A stretch of 64,000 nucleotides of DNA from Pseudonocardia sp. (lineage in GTDB: Bacteria; Actinomycetota; Actinomycetes; Mycobacteriales; Pseudonocardiaceae). The stretch spans positions 124,001-188,000 of the forward strand of contig NZ_JAJCYB010000044.1 in NCBI RefSeq assembly GCF_029263155.1, written 5' to 3'. This document shows positions 34,157-43,016 of the stretch, piece by piece (positions within the stretch are counted from its first letter, which is position 1; every line of letters begins with the position of its first letter). Both the position numbers and the translations under genes were made by a program. The notes under the pieces were generated by a model. It was not told the DNA's origin, did not search any database, and worked only from the letters and a program-made list of their open reading frames with translations.

Positions 34157-35029
34157 ATGAACGAGCGATTCTGCCGGGTCGGGGACGTCGAGCTCTGCTA
34201 CGAGTCCCTCGGCGATCCCGCGCACCCCACCGTCGCGCTGGTCATGGGCCTGAACCTGTCGCTGGACTGGTGGCGCGACGACTTCTGCGCCGCCCTCGTC
34301 GCCCGGGATCTGCACGTGGTGCGTTTCGACAACCGGGACGTCGGCCGCTCCACCCACGTCCACGGGGCCGGGATCACGGCGTGGCAGTTCCTGCGCCGCC
34401 GCGCGAACCCGGTCTACTCCCTCGCCGACATGGCCGACGACGCCGCGGGCCTGATCGCACACGTCGACCCGCGCGGGGCGCACGTCGTCGGGGCGTCGCT
34501 CGGCGCGATGGTGGCGCAGGAGGTGGCGATCCGGCACCCCCGGCTCACCCGGTCCCTCGTCTCGATCATGGGGCGGCCCGGGGACGGGCGGACCGGCAGG
34601 GTCCACTGGACCCGCATCCCCGACTTCCTGCGCCCGCCGTCGACCGATCCGGTGGAGGGCATGGTGGCGGCGTTCCGGCGGATCGGCTCCGACGGGCGCA
34701 CCGCCCGGGACGACGAGGACGTGCGCGTGACCGTGCGCCGCGCGATGAGCCGCGAGACCGGGGACGGCGGCGGCCGCCAGCTCGCGGCGTGCGTCGGCGA
34801 ACGCGACCGCACCGCCGACCTCGGCCGGCTGACGATGCCCGCTCTGGTGGTGCACGGCGAACGGGACCGGGTGATCGTCCCCTCCGGCGGGCGCGCGACG
34901 GCCGCGGCGATCCCCGGCGCGGAGCTGCTGGAGGTGCCGGGGATGGGCCACGACCTGGCCCGCTGGGTGTGGCCGACCGTGATCGACGGGATCGCCCGCA
35001 CCGCCCGCCGGGCAGACGCAAGGGAGTGA
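34157..35029 (+). CDS. Alpha/beta hydrolase
   Basis: 290 residues. The nucleophile elbow is VVGASLGAMVAQE (Ser in GASLG), the oxyanion region VMGLNLSLDWW, the acid in HGERDRVI and the His in GMGHDLAR. It has the size and order of the esterase/epoxide-hydrolase-like group with FDNRDVGRST, common in actinobacteria. The substrate is unknown. It is transcribed alone, divergent from the radical SAM gene. Confidence 0.92.
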   Translation: MNERFCRVGDVELCYESLGDPAHPTVALVMGLNLSLDWWRDDFCAALVARDLHVVRFDNRDVGRSTHVHGAGITAWQFLRRRANPVYSLADMADDAAGLIAHVDPRGAHVVGASLGAMVAQEVAIRHPRLTRSLVSIMGRPGDGRTGRVHWTRIPDFLRPPSTDPVEGMVAAFRRIGSDGRTARDDEDVRVTVRRAMSRETGDGGGRQLAACVGERDRTADLGRLTMPALVVHGERDRVIVPSGGRATAAAIPGAELLEVPGMGHDLARWVWPTVIDGIARTARRADARE

Positions 35030-35122
35030 CCGACCGCCGTCGCACACCCCTCGGCCGATCGCACAGGGTGCGACGTCTGCGACCGTCCGGGGCGTCTGCG
35101 CGAGCGAGGCGGCAGCCGGGGG

Positions 35123-36004
35123 TCAGATCAGCCCGGCCGAGCGCAGGGCGGCGCGGACGTCCTCGTGGTGCATCTCGTCCAGCGGCACCAGCGGCAGCCG
35201 GATCCCCGGCGGGATCAGGCCCATCTCGGCGAGCGCCCACTTCACCGGGATCGGGTTGGGCTCGGCGAACAGCGAGCGGTGCAGGCCGGCGAGGTCGGCG
35301 TCGATCTCCGCGGCCAGCTCGGCGTCGCCGTCCAGCGCGGCGGCGCACATCCGGGCCATCGCCTCGGGCGCGACGTTGGCCGTGACCGAGATGTCACCGT
35401 GGAACCCGGCGAGGATGCTCGCCCGCGCGGTGGCGTCGTCGCCGGAGTAGAGGGCGAAGCCGGGCAGCTGCAGCGCCACGAGGTCGCGGACCCGGTCGAG
35501 GTCGCCCAGCGCCTCCTTGAGCCCGACGATGTTGGGCACCGCGGCGAGGCGCTCCACGGTGGAGGGGAGCATGTCGACGGCCGTGCGACCGGGCACGTTG
35601 TAGAGGTACTGCGGGATGTCGACGGCCTCGGCGACCGCCCGGAAGTGCTGGTACAGGCCCTCCTGTGGGGGCTTGTTGTAGTACGGCGTGACCAGCAGGG
35701 CCCCGTCGGCGCCCGCCGCCCTCGCCGCCGCCGTGAGGTGGATCGCCTCGGCGGTGGAGTTGGCGCCGGTGCCCGCGATCACCGGCACCCGCCCGGCCGC
35801 CACCTCGATGGTGCGGCGGATCACGTCGGTGTGCTCGGCGACGTCCAGGGTGGCCGACTCGCCGGTGGTGCCGACCGACACGATGGCCGCGGTTCCGGCC
35901 TCGATCGTGCGGTCGACGACCTTCGCCAGCGCCTCGTGGTCGACCGCACCGTCCTCCCGCATGGGGGTGACCAGCGCGACCAGGCTTCCGGTGATCATCG
36001 ACAT
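35123..36004 (-). CDS. dapA: 4-hydroxy-tetrahydrodipicolinate synthase, proteobacterial type
   Basis: 293 residues. It condenses pyruvate with aspartate semialdehyde for lysine/diaminopimelate synthesis. Seen: VSVGTTGESATL, YYNKPPQEGLYQHF, YNVPGRT (catalytic Tyr), GLKEALGD (Schiff-base Lys) and NPIPVKWAL near the C-terminus. The last motif and the overall wording follow Escherichia coli DapA far more closely than Mycobacterium DapA as I remember them. This may be a transferred or second copy. There is no dapB or other lysine gene nearby. ATG at 36004 has GGAGG upstream. Confidence 0.92.
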   Translation of the reverse strand: MSMITGSLVALVTPMREDGAVDHEALAKVVDRTIEAGTAAIVSVGTTGESATLDVAEHTDVIRRTIEVAAGRVPVIAGTGANSTAEAIHLTAAARAAGADGALLVTPYYNKPPQEGLYQHFRAVAEAVDIPQYLYNVPGRTAVDMLPSTVERLAAVPNIVGLKEALGDLDRVRDLVALQLPGFALYSGDDATARASILAGFHGDISVTANVAPEAMARMCAAALDGDAELAAEIDADLAGLHRSLFAEPNPIPVKWALAEMGLIPPGIRLPLVPLDEMHHEDVRAALRSAGLI

Positions 36005-36023
36005 CTCCTCCGACGCGGGGCGG

Positions 36024-36057
36024 ACCGGACGCTACCCGTTCGTGACCGGCGTCCGGT
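36024..36057. terminator. Hairpin between the TspO-like gene and dapA
   Basis: Nine-bp perfect arms ACCGGACGC (36024-36032) and GCGTCCGGT (36049-36057) with a 16-nt loop. It lies 46 bp beyond the TspO-like stop and 20 bp before the dapA start on the same strand, so it could end the former or regulate the latter. Confidence 0.55.
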
Positions 36058-36080
36058 AGCACGATCCGGCGGCGCTGCGG

Positions 36081-36116
36081 CGGATCAGCCGAAGGCGCCG
36101 GATCAGCCGAAGGCGG
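36081..36116. repeat. 18-bp tandem duplication across a stop codon
   Basis: CGGATCAGCCGAAGGCG occurs twice in direct tandem. The right copy contains the stop codon and last residues of the TspO-like gene; the left copy lies just outside it, so the stop region has been duplicated without changing the protein. Confidence 0.75.
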
Positions 36117-36894
36117 CGCGCACCGGGTTGGCCGCGGCGGTGACGCGGCGGGCGGCGGCACCCACCACCGCGACGATCGCCACCATGCCGGTGCCCGCGA
36201 CGATCGGGGTCGCGTCGTTGAGCACGATCCCGGCCAGCGCCCACACCGCGGCCGCCGCATAGCCGACGACCGCCGTGCCGGACAGCACCACCCACATCAG
36301 GATCCCGGCCGCGGCGAGCAGCACGACGACCGCCGCCACCGCCGGGAGCGCCCCGGTGCCCGGCAACCCGGCCCACACACCGGTGGCGGCCGTGCCCAGC
36401 ACGGTGGCCAGCGACACCCATCCGGCGTAGAGCGCGATCGAGCCGCGGAACACGACCCGCTCCAGCACGCCCGTCGCGGGTTCACGGCTCAGCCGTCCGA
36501 ACACCGTCGCCAGGCACACCAGCAACGCGATGATCAGCAGCTCGGCCAGCGGGATCAGGCGCAGCGAGAACGCGAGGATCCAGGCCGGGTTGAGCACCGC
36601 GGACGCCACCAGCCACCAGCCCGTGCGGCGGTGCACCTCGCGGCCGCGCTGCGTGGGCAACAGCTGGTAGACGGCGTACGCGAGGAACCCGACGTAGATC
36701 GGACCCCAGATCGCGAACGCCCAGCCCGCGGCCAGCAGCGGCGTGGCGTAGTCGTTCGCGACGACCCCGACCGGTTCCCCGATCGCCCCGCCCCCGCCCA
36801 GCGCGGAGACCACGATCTGCACCACGGCGAGCACCGCCACGGCGGTGCCCCGGACGAGATCGGCGGTGGCGGAGCGGCGGGACGTGACGGTCAT
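36103..36894 (-). CDS. TspO/MBR-like tryptophan-rich sensory membrane protein
   Basis: 263 residues with seven hydrophobic helices. PLLAAGWAFAIWGPIYVGFLAYAVYQLLP resembles the TspO/MBR family around its FxIWGPIY motif (residues about 58-72), and GWWLVASAVLNPAWILAF extends the match. TspO-type proteins bind porphyrins or sterols; this longer relative has extra helices and its ligand is unknown. The ATG at 36894 is used, with a GTG two codons upstream as an alternative. Confidence 0.7.
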   Translation of the reverse strand: MTVTSRRSATADLVRGTAVAVLAVVQIVVSALGGGGAIGEPVGVVANDYATPLLAAGWAFAIWGPIYVGFLAYAVYQLLPTQRGREVHRRTGWWLVASAVLNPAWILAFSLRLIPLAELLIIALLVCLATVFGRLSREPATGVLERVVFRGSIALYAGWVSLATVLGTAATGVWAGLPGTGALPAVAAVVVLLAAAGILMWVVLSGTAVVGYAAAAVWALAGIVLNDATPIVAGTGMVAIVAVVGAAARRVTAAANPVRAAFG

Positions 36895-36963
36895 CCGCAC
36901 ATCATCGGCCCCCCGCCCGGCCCGGGCCAGCCGAGTCGCCCGACGGGCGCAACGGCCCGGCGA

Positions 36964-37800
36964 CTACCGCAGCAGCAGCGCGTCGAGGCGGCGCGAGGCC
37001 ACCGCCACCCCGAGCACGATCATCACCGCGAAGTAGGCCAGGTTGCCCAGCATCCCGGCGTGCACCGCCCCGGTGGTGAGACCACGCATGAGCTCGACGG
37101 CGTGGTACAGCGGCAGGCACTGCACCACGGTCTGCAGCGGCGGCGGGTAGACCGACAGGGGGAAGAACGTGGTGGAGAACAGGAACATCGGCAGCACCAC
37201 GAGCGTGACCAGGTCGAAGTCCTGCCAGGACCGCATGAACGAGGTGGCCGCCATCCCGACGGCGGCGAACGCGAACGCCACCACCAGCGCCGCAGGCAGG
37301 GCGAGCAGCGCCCACGGCGAGGTGAGCAGCCCGAACCCCGCCATCACCGACAGGAACCCGAGCGCGTAGAGCCCGCCGCGGACCAGGGCCCAGCCGATCT
37401 CGCCGAGCGCGATGTCGACCGGGCCGAGCGGCGTGGCCAGCATCGCGTCGTAGAGCTTGGCGTAGCGGAGCTTGAAGAAGACGTTGAACGTGGAGTCGAA
37501 CACCGCCCCGTTCATCGCCGACGCCGCCAGCAGGCCCGGTGCGATGAACGCGGCGTAGCTGATCGGGGCACCGTCCGGGCCGGGCAGCGTGCCGACCAGC
37601 GAGCCGAGGCCCTGCCCCATCGCGACGAGGTAGAACACCGGCTCGAAGAAGCCCGACACGAACGTGAGCCAGGTGCGGCGCGACACGATGGCCGAGCGCT
37701 CCAGCAGCATCCGGGACCGGCCCGCGTACCCGCCGGCCGGCAGCAGCCGCAGCCACGGGGCGGGCGGGGGCGGGGCCGCCGTCGTCGGCTCGGCCGTCAT
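36964..37800 (-). CDS. ABC-2 type transporter permease
   Basis: 278 residues with six helices. RTWLTFVSGFFEPVFYLVAMGQGLGS at the N-terminus and FLFSTTFFPLSVYPPPLQ before helix 5 are typical of NodJ/DrrB-like exporter permeases. It overlaps the second permease gene by ATGA. The ATPase and two permeases together form a likely heteromeric drug or lipid exporter; the substrate is not known. Confidence 0.9.
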   Translation of the reverse strand: MTAEPTTAAPPPPAPWLRLLPAGGYAGRSRMLLERSAIVSRRTWLTFVSGFFEPVFYLVAMGQGLGSLVGTLPGPDGAPISYAAFIAPGLLAASAMNGAVFDSTFNVFFKLRYAKLYDAMLATPLGPVDIALGEIGWALVRGGLYALGFLSVMAGFGLLTSPWALLALPAALVVAFAFAAVGMAATSFMRSWQDFDLVTLVVLPMFLFSTTFFPLSVYPPPLQTVVQCLPLYHAVELMRGLTTGAVHAGMLGNLAYFAVMIVLGVAVASRRLDALLLR

Positions 37801-38623
37801 CGGGTCAGCCTCCGCCGGTAGAGCCGGGTGGACAGCGCGACACCCACGGCGAGCAGCGCGAGCAGGTACGCGACGTGCCCCAGCGCGGCGAGCGGACGCC
37901 AGAGGCCCAGCGCGGCGCCGCGGGCGAGCTCGGTGCCGTGCCACAGCGGCGAGATCCACGCGACCGGCTGGACCCAGTCGGGCAGCCGGCCGACGGGGAA
38001 GAACGTGCCGGAGAACAGCGTCATCGGGATGACGACGAAACGGAACAGCGCGCTGAACGGCCCACCCTCGTTCTCCACGGTGGCGGCGAACGCCATGACC
38101 AGCGACGCGAACGCGGTGCCGGTGAGTACCGCCGCCAGCAGCGACACCACGATGCCCGGGCTCGCGACGCCGCCGAACACGGCGATGACGACCACGTAGA
38201 TCCCGCCGGTGCCGGTCAGCTTGGCGGTGGTCCAGCCCAGGTGCCCGAGCGCCACCTGCGCGGGGGTGAGCGGCCCGGCGCTCATCGCGTGGTAGGTGCG
38301 CTGCCACTTGAACGCCGAGAGCACCGGGTAGGTGGAGTCGAACGCCGCGGTCTGCACGGCCGACACCGCGAGCAGCGCGGGTGCGAGCCACACGAGGTAC
38401 CCGAACCCGCCCGTGGCGGCCGCGACCTGGCCGGTGCCGGCCACCAGCGACCCGAACCCGACGCCGAAGGCCAGCAGGAACAGCAGCGGCTGGAGCACCG
38501 AGGACACGACCGTGGCCCGCCAGTTGCGCCGGTACCAGGTCCAGAAGCTCTCGACGACGAGCAGCACACCCCGCAGGTACGCGGGGACGGCGACGGTGGC
38601 GGTGGCGGTGGCGGTGGCGGGCA

Positions 38624-38624
<1 letters not shown>
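37797..38624 (-). CDS. ABC-2 type transporter permease
   Basis: 275 residues with six helices, related to its neighbour: VVSSVLQPLLFLLAFGVGFGSLV and MTLFSGTFFPVGRLPDWVQPV match the same family positions. The N-terminus is a short Ala-Thr repeat before the first helix. It starts with an ATG sharing a base with the ATPase stop (TGATG) and ends inside the next permease start, giving tight coupling. Confidence 0.9.
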
Positions 38625-39547
<923 letters not shown>

Positions 39548-39602
39548 GGCGAGCACGGTAACCGGCACCCCCGACAGAGTGCGTGGACGTTTCGGACGCC
39601 GC

Positions 39603-40127
39603 TCAGCGCAGCCGCAGGTGGAACCAGTGCGCGTCGCGCAGGCCGTCCGGGCCGGGGCCCAGGCGCAGGGTGCCCGGCCACACCCCGACCGGCGTCCACC
39701 CCCGCGCCGCGTAGTACCGGGGCAGGTCGGTGCCCCCGCGCGCCGTGAGCATCAGGAACTCCCGGCCCAGCGTCGTGGCGTGGGCGACGGCGGCGTCGAG
39801 CAGGGCCGTGCCGTGGCCGCGGCCCTGCTGGTCGGGACGGACCATCAGGCGCACGACCTCGGCCCCGTGCTCGGTCCGCGGGCCGGCCCCGCGGCGCAGG
39901 AACACCGTGCCCACCGGGGCGGCGGGCGGGCCGAGCACGAGCAGCTGCTCGCGACCGGCCGCCACCTCGGCCGCGGCGAGCTGTGCGGCCGCCCGGATCT
40001 CGGCTCCGGGGGTGTCCTCGACGAACCCGACCGCGCCGCCGACGCGCGTGACGGCGGTCCAGAGCCGGGCCAGCGCGTCCGCGTCGATCCGGTCGACGAG
40101 CTGCGGGCCCGCGGGCCCGCACGTCAC
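39603..40127 (-). CDS. GNAT family N-acetyltransferase
   Basis: 174 residues with an acetyl-CoA loop [21 protein letters not shown] ([10 protein letters not shown]) and a C-terminal [16 protein letters not shown]. It starts with GTG overlapping the ndk stop as GTGA, so it is coupled to ndk. The substrate is unknown. The start codon is fixed by the overlap; the longer in-frame reading upstream passes through ndk on the same strand and is spurious. Confidence 0.88.
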   Translation of the reverse strand: MTCGPAGPQLVDRIDADALARLWTAVTRVGGAVGFVEDTPGAEIRAAAQLAAAEVAAGREQLLVLGPPAAPVGTVFLRRGAGPRTEHGAEVVRLMVRPDQQGRGHGTALLDAAVAHATTLGREFLMLTARGGTDLPRYYAARGWTPVGVWPGTLRLGPGPDGLRDAHWFHLRLR

Positions 40128-40534
40128 AGGTGCGGGAACCAGAGCTTGATCTCCCGGGCCGCGCTTTCGGGCGAGTCGGAACCGTGGACGAGGTTGGACT
40201 GGGTCTCCAGGCCGAAGTCGCCGCGGATCGTGCCCGGCGTGGCCTTCTCGACCGGGTCGGTGCCGCCGGCGAGCTGGCGCCACGCCGCGATCGCGCGGGG
40301 GCCCTCGACCACGGCGGAGAGCACCTGGCCGGAGGTGATGAACTCCAGGAGGGAGTCGAAGAAGGGCTTGCCGTCGTGCTCGGCGTAGTGCTGGGCGGCC
40401 AGCTCGCGGTCGACGGTGCGCAGTTCGAGGGCGACGATGTCGAGGCCCTTGCGCTCGATTCGGGCGAGGACCTCCCCGATCAGCTTGCGCGAGACGCCGT
40501 CGGGCTTGACGAGGACGAGGGTGCGTTCGGTCAC
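40124..40534 (-). CDS. ndk: Nucleoside diphosphate kinase
   Basis: 136 residues. [20 protein letters not shown], the [11 protein letters not shown] segment and the phospho-histidine in NLVHGSDS identify Ndk, which moves the gamma-phosphate between nucleoside triphosphates. It is followed by a GNAT gene with a GTGA overlap. In mycobacteria it sits between rne and DUF4233/folC; here exporter, dapA and selenoprotein genes are added around it. Confidence 0.97.
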   Translation of the reverse strand: MTERTLVLVKPDGVSRKLIGEVLARIERKGLDIVALELRTVDRELAAQHYAEHDGKPFFDSLLEFITSGQVLSAVVEGPRAIAAWRQLAGGTDPVEKATPGTIRGDFGLETQSNLVHGSDSPESAAREIKLWFPHL

Positions 40535-40608
40535 GCCGACGAGGGTATCGGCGAGCCGTTCGCGGTCCGTAATGCGGCCCGGCGGGCGGCGGCTGCGAGG
40601 ATGTGCCC

Positions 40609-41112
40609 GTGACCCGACGGCTGCTGTTCACCTGCGTGGCCCTGCTGCTGGCGCTCACGGGCTGCGCCGCCGCCCCGACCGCCGCGCCCGGCGGCGCCGC
40701 TCTGGACTTCACCGCCACCACCGTCGACGGGGCGCCGTTCGACGCGGGTGAGCTGGCCGGCGCCCCGGTCGTGCTGTGGTTCTGGGCGCCGTTTTGATCC
40801 ACGTGCCGGGCCGAGGGGCCCGGCGTGGCGGCGGTCGCCGCCGAGTACGAGGGACGGGTGCGGTTCGTGGGCGTCCCCGGGCGGGGTGAGCTCGCCGACA
40901 TGCGCGGGTTCGTCGCCGACACCGGCACCGGGGCGCTGACCCACGTCGTCGACGAGGACGGGGCCCTGTGGCAGGGCTTCGGCGTGGTCGCCCAGCCCGC
41001 GTTCGCCGACATCGCCGCCGACGGCACGGTCACGGTCTCGCGCGGTGGCCGCGACGTCGACGAGCTGCGGGCGGCCGCCGACGCGCTGCTGCAGACCCCC
41101 TCGGCCGGCTGA
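40609..41112 (+). CDS. DsbE/TlpA-like lipoprotein thiol oxidoreductase with in-frame UGA (probable selenoprotein)
   Basis: 167 residues if the TGA at 40795-40797 (codon 63) is read as selenocysteine. A signal peptide with lipobox LTGC is at residues 14-17 or so, then [29 protein letters not shown], and [15 protein letters not shown] (cis-Pro region). The UGA replaces the first Cys of the WAPWCxxC site seen in mycobacterial DsbE, giving UxxC with C66 kept. The frame is unbroken on both sides. A SECIS-like stem-loop follows at once. GTG at 40609 has GAGG 8 nt upstream. ccdA follows by 2 bp, its likely electron donor. A pseudogene is the alternative. Confidence 0.85.
40795..40828 (+). promoter_or_regulatory. 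SECIS-like stem-loop directly after the UGA codon
   Basis: After UGA at 40795-40797, CCAC (40799-40802) pairs with GTGG (40825-40828) and GCCGGGCC (40805-40812) with GGCCCGGC (40817-40824). GU (40803-40804) is bulged and the loop is GAGG. Bulged U, a G-starting small apical loop and 15 nt from the UGA to the loop agree with the bacterial SECIS pattern. Confidence 0.78.
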
Positions 41113-41114
41113 GC

Positions 41115-41948
41115 ATGGACCCCGCCGCGCTCGCGTTCGCACTGGTCGCGGGCGCGGTGGCGGCGTTCAACCCGTGCGGTTTCGCGTTGCTGCCGGCCTA
41201 CCTCGGGCTGCTCGTCGCAGGCGGCGGGCGCACCGGGGCGGTGCTGCGGGCGCTGCGCTTCTCCGCGGGCATGACGGTCGGCTTCGTGGCCGTGTTCGGG
41301 CTGGTGGGGGTGGTGCTTGCGCCGCTGGCCCTGTCGCTGGAGCGCTACCTGCCGGTCGTCACCGTGCTCGTCGGGGTCGTGCTCGTGGTGCTGGGCGCGT
41401 GGCTGCTGGCCGGTCGGACGCTCGCGATCCCCGGGCTGGCCGGGCACGGATCCGCCCCGACCCGGCGCTGGTGGTCGCAGATCGGCTACGGCGTCTCGTT
41501 CGCGCTGGCGTCGCTGTCGTGCACGATCGCGCCGTTCCTGGCCGTCGTGGCCGGGTCGCTGCGCGTCGGCGGCCCGCTGGGCGTCGGGGCGGCGTTCGTC
41601 GCCTACGCGCTCGGGATGGGGGTCGTCGTGCTCGCCGTGGCGCTGGCCGTCGCCCTGGCGAGCGCGCGGGCGGTCGGCACGCTGCGGCACGCGGGTGCGG
41701 TGATCAGCCGGGCCGGGGGTGCGCTGCTGGTCGTCGCGGGGGCCTACGTCGCCTGGTACGGCTGGATCGAGATCCGGTCGCTCGCCGGCGGGGACCCGGC
41801 CGACCCCGTCGTCGCCGCCGCGATCGACGTCCAGGCGGCGGTCGCCGACCTGATCGCCGGGCTCGGGGCGGGCGGGCTGCTGGCGGTGGCCGCGGTACTG
41901 GCCACGGGCATCGCGGCCCTGACCCTGCGCCGGGTGCGGGCGCAGTGA
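41115..41948 (+). CDS. ccdA: CcdA/DsbD-type thiol-disulfide transmembrane protein
   Basis: 277 residues with about six helices and the paired cysteines of the family: AAFNPCGFALLPAYLGLL at the N-terminus and SLSCTIAPFLAVVAGSL in the second half. It moves reducing equivalents from cytoplasmic thioredoxin across the membrane to an outside thiol protein, here most likely the preceding DsbE-like lipoprotein. ATG at 41115 lies 2 bp after that gene's stop. The two form one operon. Confidence 0.92.
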   Translation: MDPAALAFALVAGAVAAFNPCGFALLPAYLGLLVAGGGRTGAVLRALRFSAGMTVGFVAVFGLVGVVLAPLALSLERYLPVVTVLVGVVLVVLGAWLLAGRTLAIPGLAGHGSAPTRRWWSQIGYGVSFALASLSCTIAPFLAVVAGSLRVGGPLGVGAAFVAYALGMGVVVLAVALAVALASARAVGTLRHAGAVISRAGGALLVVAGAYVAWYGWIEIRSLAGGDPADPVVAAAIDVQAAVADLIAGLGAGGLLAVAAVLATGIAALTLRRVRAQ

Positions 41949-41954
41949 CGGGCC

Positions 41955-42024
41955 ACCGCACCGGCGTCGTGGTGGCCGCACCGGCGTCCGGATGCCGGTG
42001 TCGTGCACACGACGCCGGTGCGGT
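41955..42024. repeat. Dispersed nested-palindrome repeat, copy 4
   Basis: Perfect 16-bp outer arms (ACCGCACCGGCGTCGT at 41955-41970 and complement at 42009-42024) enclose an imperfect inner hairpin (GCACCGGCGTCC / GATGCCGGTG). It fills the space between convergent ccdA and the DM13 gene and includes one base of the DM13 stop codon, so it may serve as a bidirectional terminator. Confidence 0.9.
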
Positions 42025-42596
42025 CAGACCGGCCGCAGCTCCGCCGCCGCGAACGACACGCTGAACCGCTCGCACCAGATGCTCACGCTGGTGAGCGCGT
42101 CGAGGTCCACGTCGGCGGGGATCTCGTAGTTCGAGCTGCCGATGTTGCCCTTCAGCTCGCCCAGGTCGACGTACGCGCCGTCGTCGAAGACGTACCAGCC
42201 GTCCGTGCCCTCGATCACGGGTGCATCGGTGAGCCACACCTTGAGCAGGGGGCCGTCGCTGGTGTCGAGGTCCTCCAGGCGCAGCACCCGCGACCCGTCG
42301 GCCAGCTCCAGGATCACCACCGATCCGCTGCTGGCGTGCTCGTGGGAGATGAACTCGCCCCGCACCAGCTCCACGGGCCCGGTGGCCACGGGTTCGGGTT
42401 CGGGTTCGGGTTCGGCCACGACCGCAGGCGGGTCGACCGGCGCGGCCGCGACCGGTGCTGCGGCGACGGGCGGCGCCTCGTCCACCGTGCGGTCGACGAA
42501 CAGTTTCCAGGGCTGGAACACCGCCAGCGCGACGACGAGCAGCGCGGCGGCGACGGCGAGACCGGCGAGCACCGGGGGGCGACGGAGGATGTGCAC
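42024..42596 (-). CDS. DM13 domain membrane-anchored protein
   Basis: 190 residues: one N-terminal membrane helix ([19 protein letters not shown]), a Pro/Glu spacer with PEPEPEPV, and a C-terminal DM13 domain (GEFISHEHASSGSVVILEL, RLEDLDTSDGPLLKVWL, YVDLGELKGNIGSSNYEIP, VSIWCERFSVSFAAAEL). DM13 is proposed to handle electron transfer through its conserved Cys (in IWCERF). Being convergent with the thiol-redox pair it may share the extracytoplasmic redox role, but that is inference. Confidence 0.9.
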   Translation of the reverse strand: MHILRRPPVLAGLAVAAALLVVALAVFQPWKLFVDRTVDEAPPVAAAPVAAAPVDPPAVVAEPEPEPEPVATGPVELVRGEFISHEHASSGSVVILELADGSRVLRLEDLDTSDGPLLKVWLTDAPVIEGTDGWYVFDDGAYVDLGELKGNIGSSNYEIPADVDLDALTSVSIWCERFSVSFAAAELRPV

Positions 42597-42632
42597 GGCG
42601 CCGATCCTGCCCGGGAACGGTGGAGGTGTCCC

Positions 42633-43016
42633 TTACGAGTCGGAGACCTGTTGGCCGGGCAGCTCGCCACGTTCCATGCGCAGCGCCACGTCGCGGCGCA
42701 GGAACAGCAGCCCGGCCCACACCAGCACGAAGACCAGGCCCATGATCGCCAGGGCCGGGACGAGGAACCCGCACAGCAGCACCGCGACCTGCAGCGCGAG
42801 CGCGAGCGCGAGCCCCCACGGCCGCCGCTGCAAGCCCGCGGCGACGATCATCGCGACGGCCACCGCCGCGATCACCGCGACGCCCAGCGGTGTGGCACCG
42901 TCGCCGAACTTCGGCAGCACCAGCAGCGCCAGCGCGACGACGATCGACTCCAGGACGAGGGTGGCCGCGAAGACCCCCCGGATGCCCTTCATCGGGTCGG
43001 GCGCGGGGGCACTCAC
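42633..43016 (-). CDS. DUF4233 membrane protein
   Basis: 127 residues, four hydrophobic helices. It begins with GTG overlapping the folC stop (GTGA), and MKGIRGVFAATLVLESIVVALALLVLPKFG is the family signature in shortened form. DUF4233 genes follow folC throughout the actinobacteria. The function is unknown. Confidence 0.9.
   Translation of the reverse strand: MSAPAPDPMKGIRGVFAATLVLESIVVALALLVLPKFGDGATPLGVAVIAAVAVAMIVAAGLQRRPWGLALALALQVAVLLCGFLVPALAIMGLVFVLVWAGLLFLRRDVALRMERGELPGQQVSDS

Noticed and set aside
40603-40825. DsbE-like gene as a nonsense or frameshift pseudogene
   Set aside because: The frame is the same on both sides of the stop, the stop replaces exactly the redox Cys, the partner Cys and downstream domain are intact, and a SECIS-like hairpin follows. 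Selenocysteine explains all of these; genome-wide sel genes are needed to be sure.
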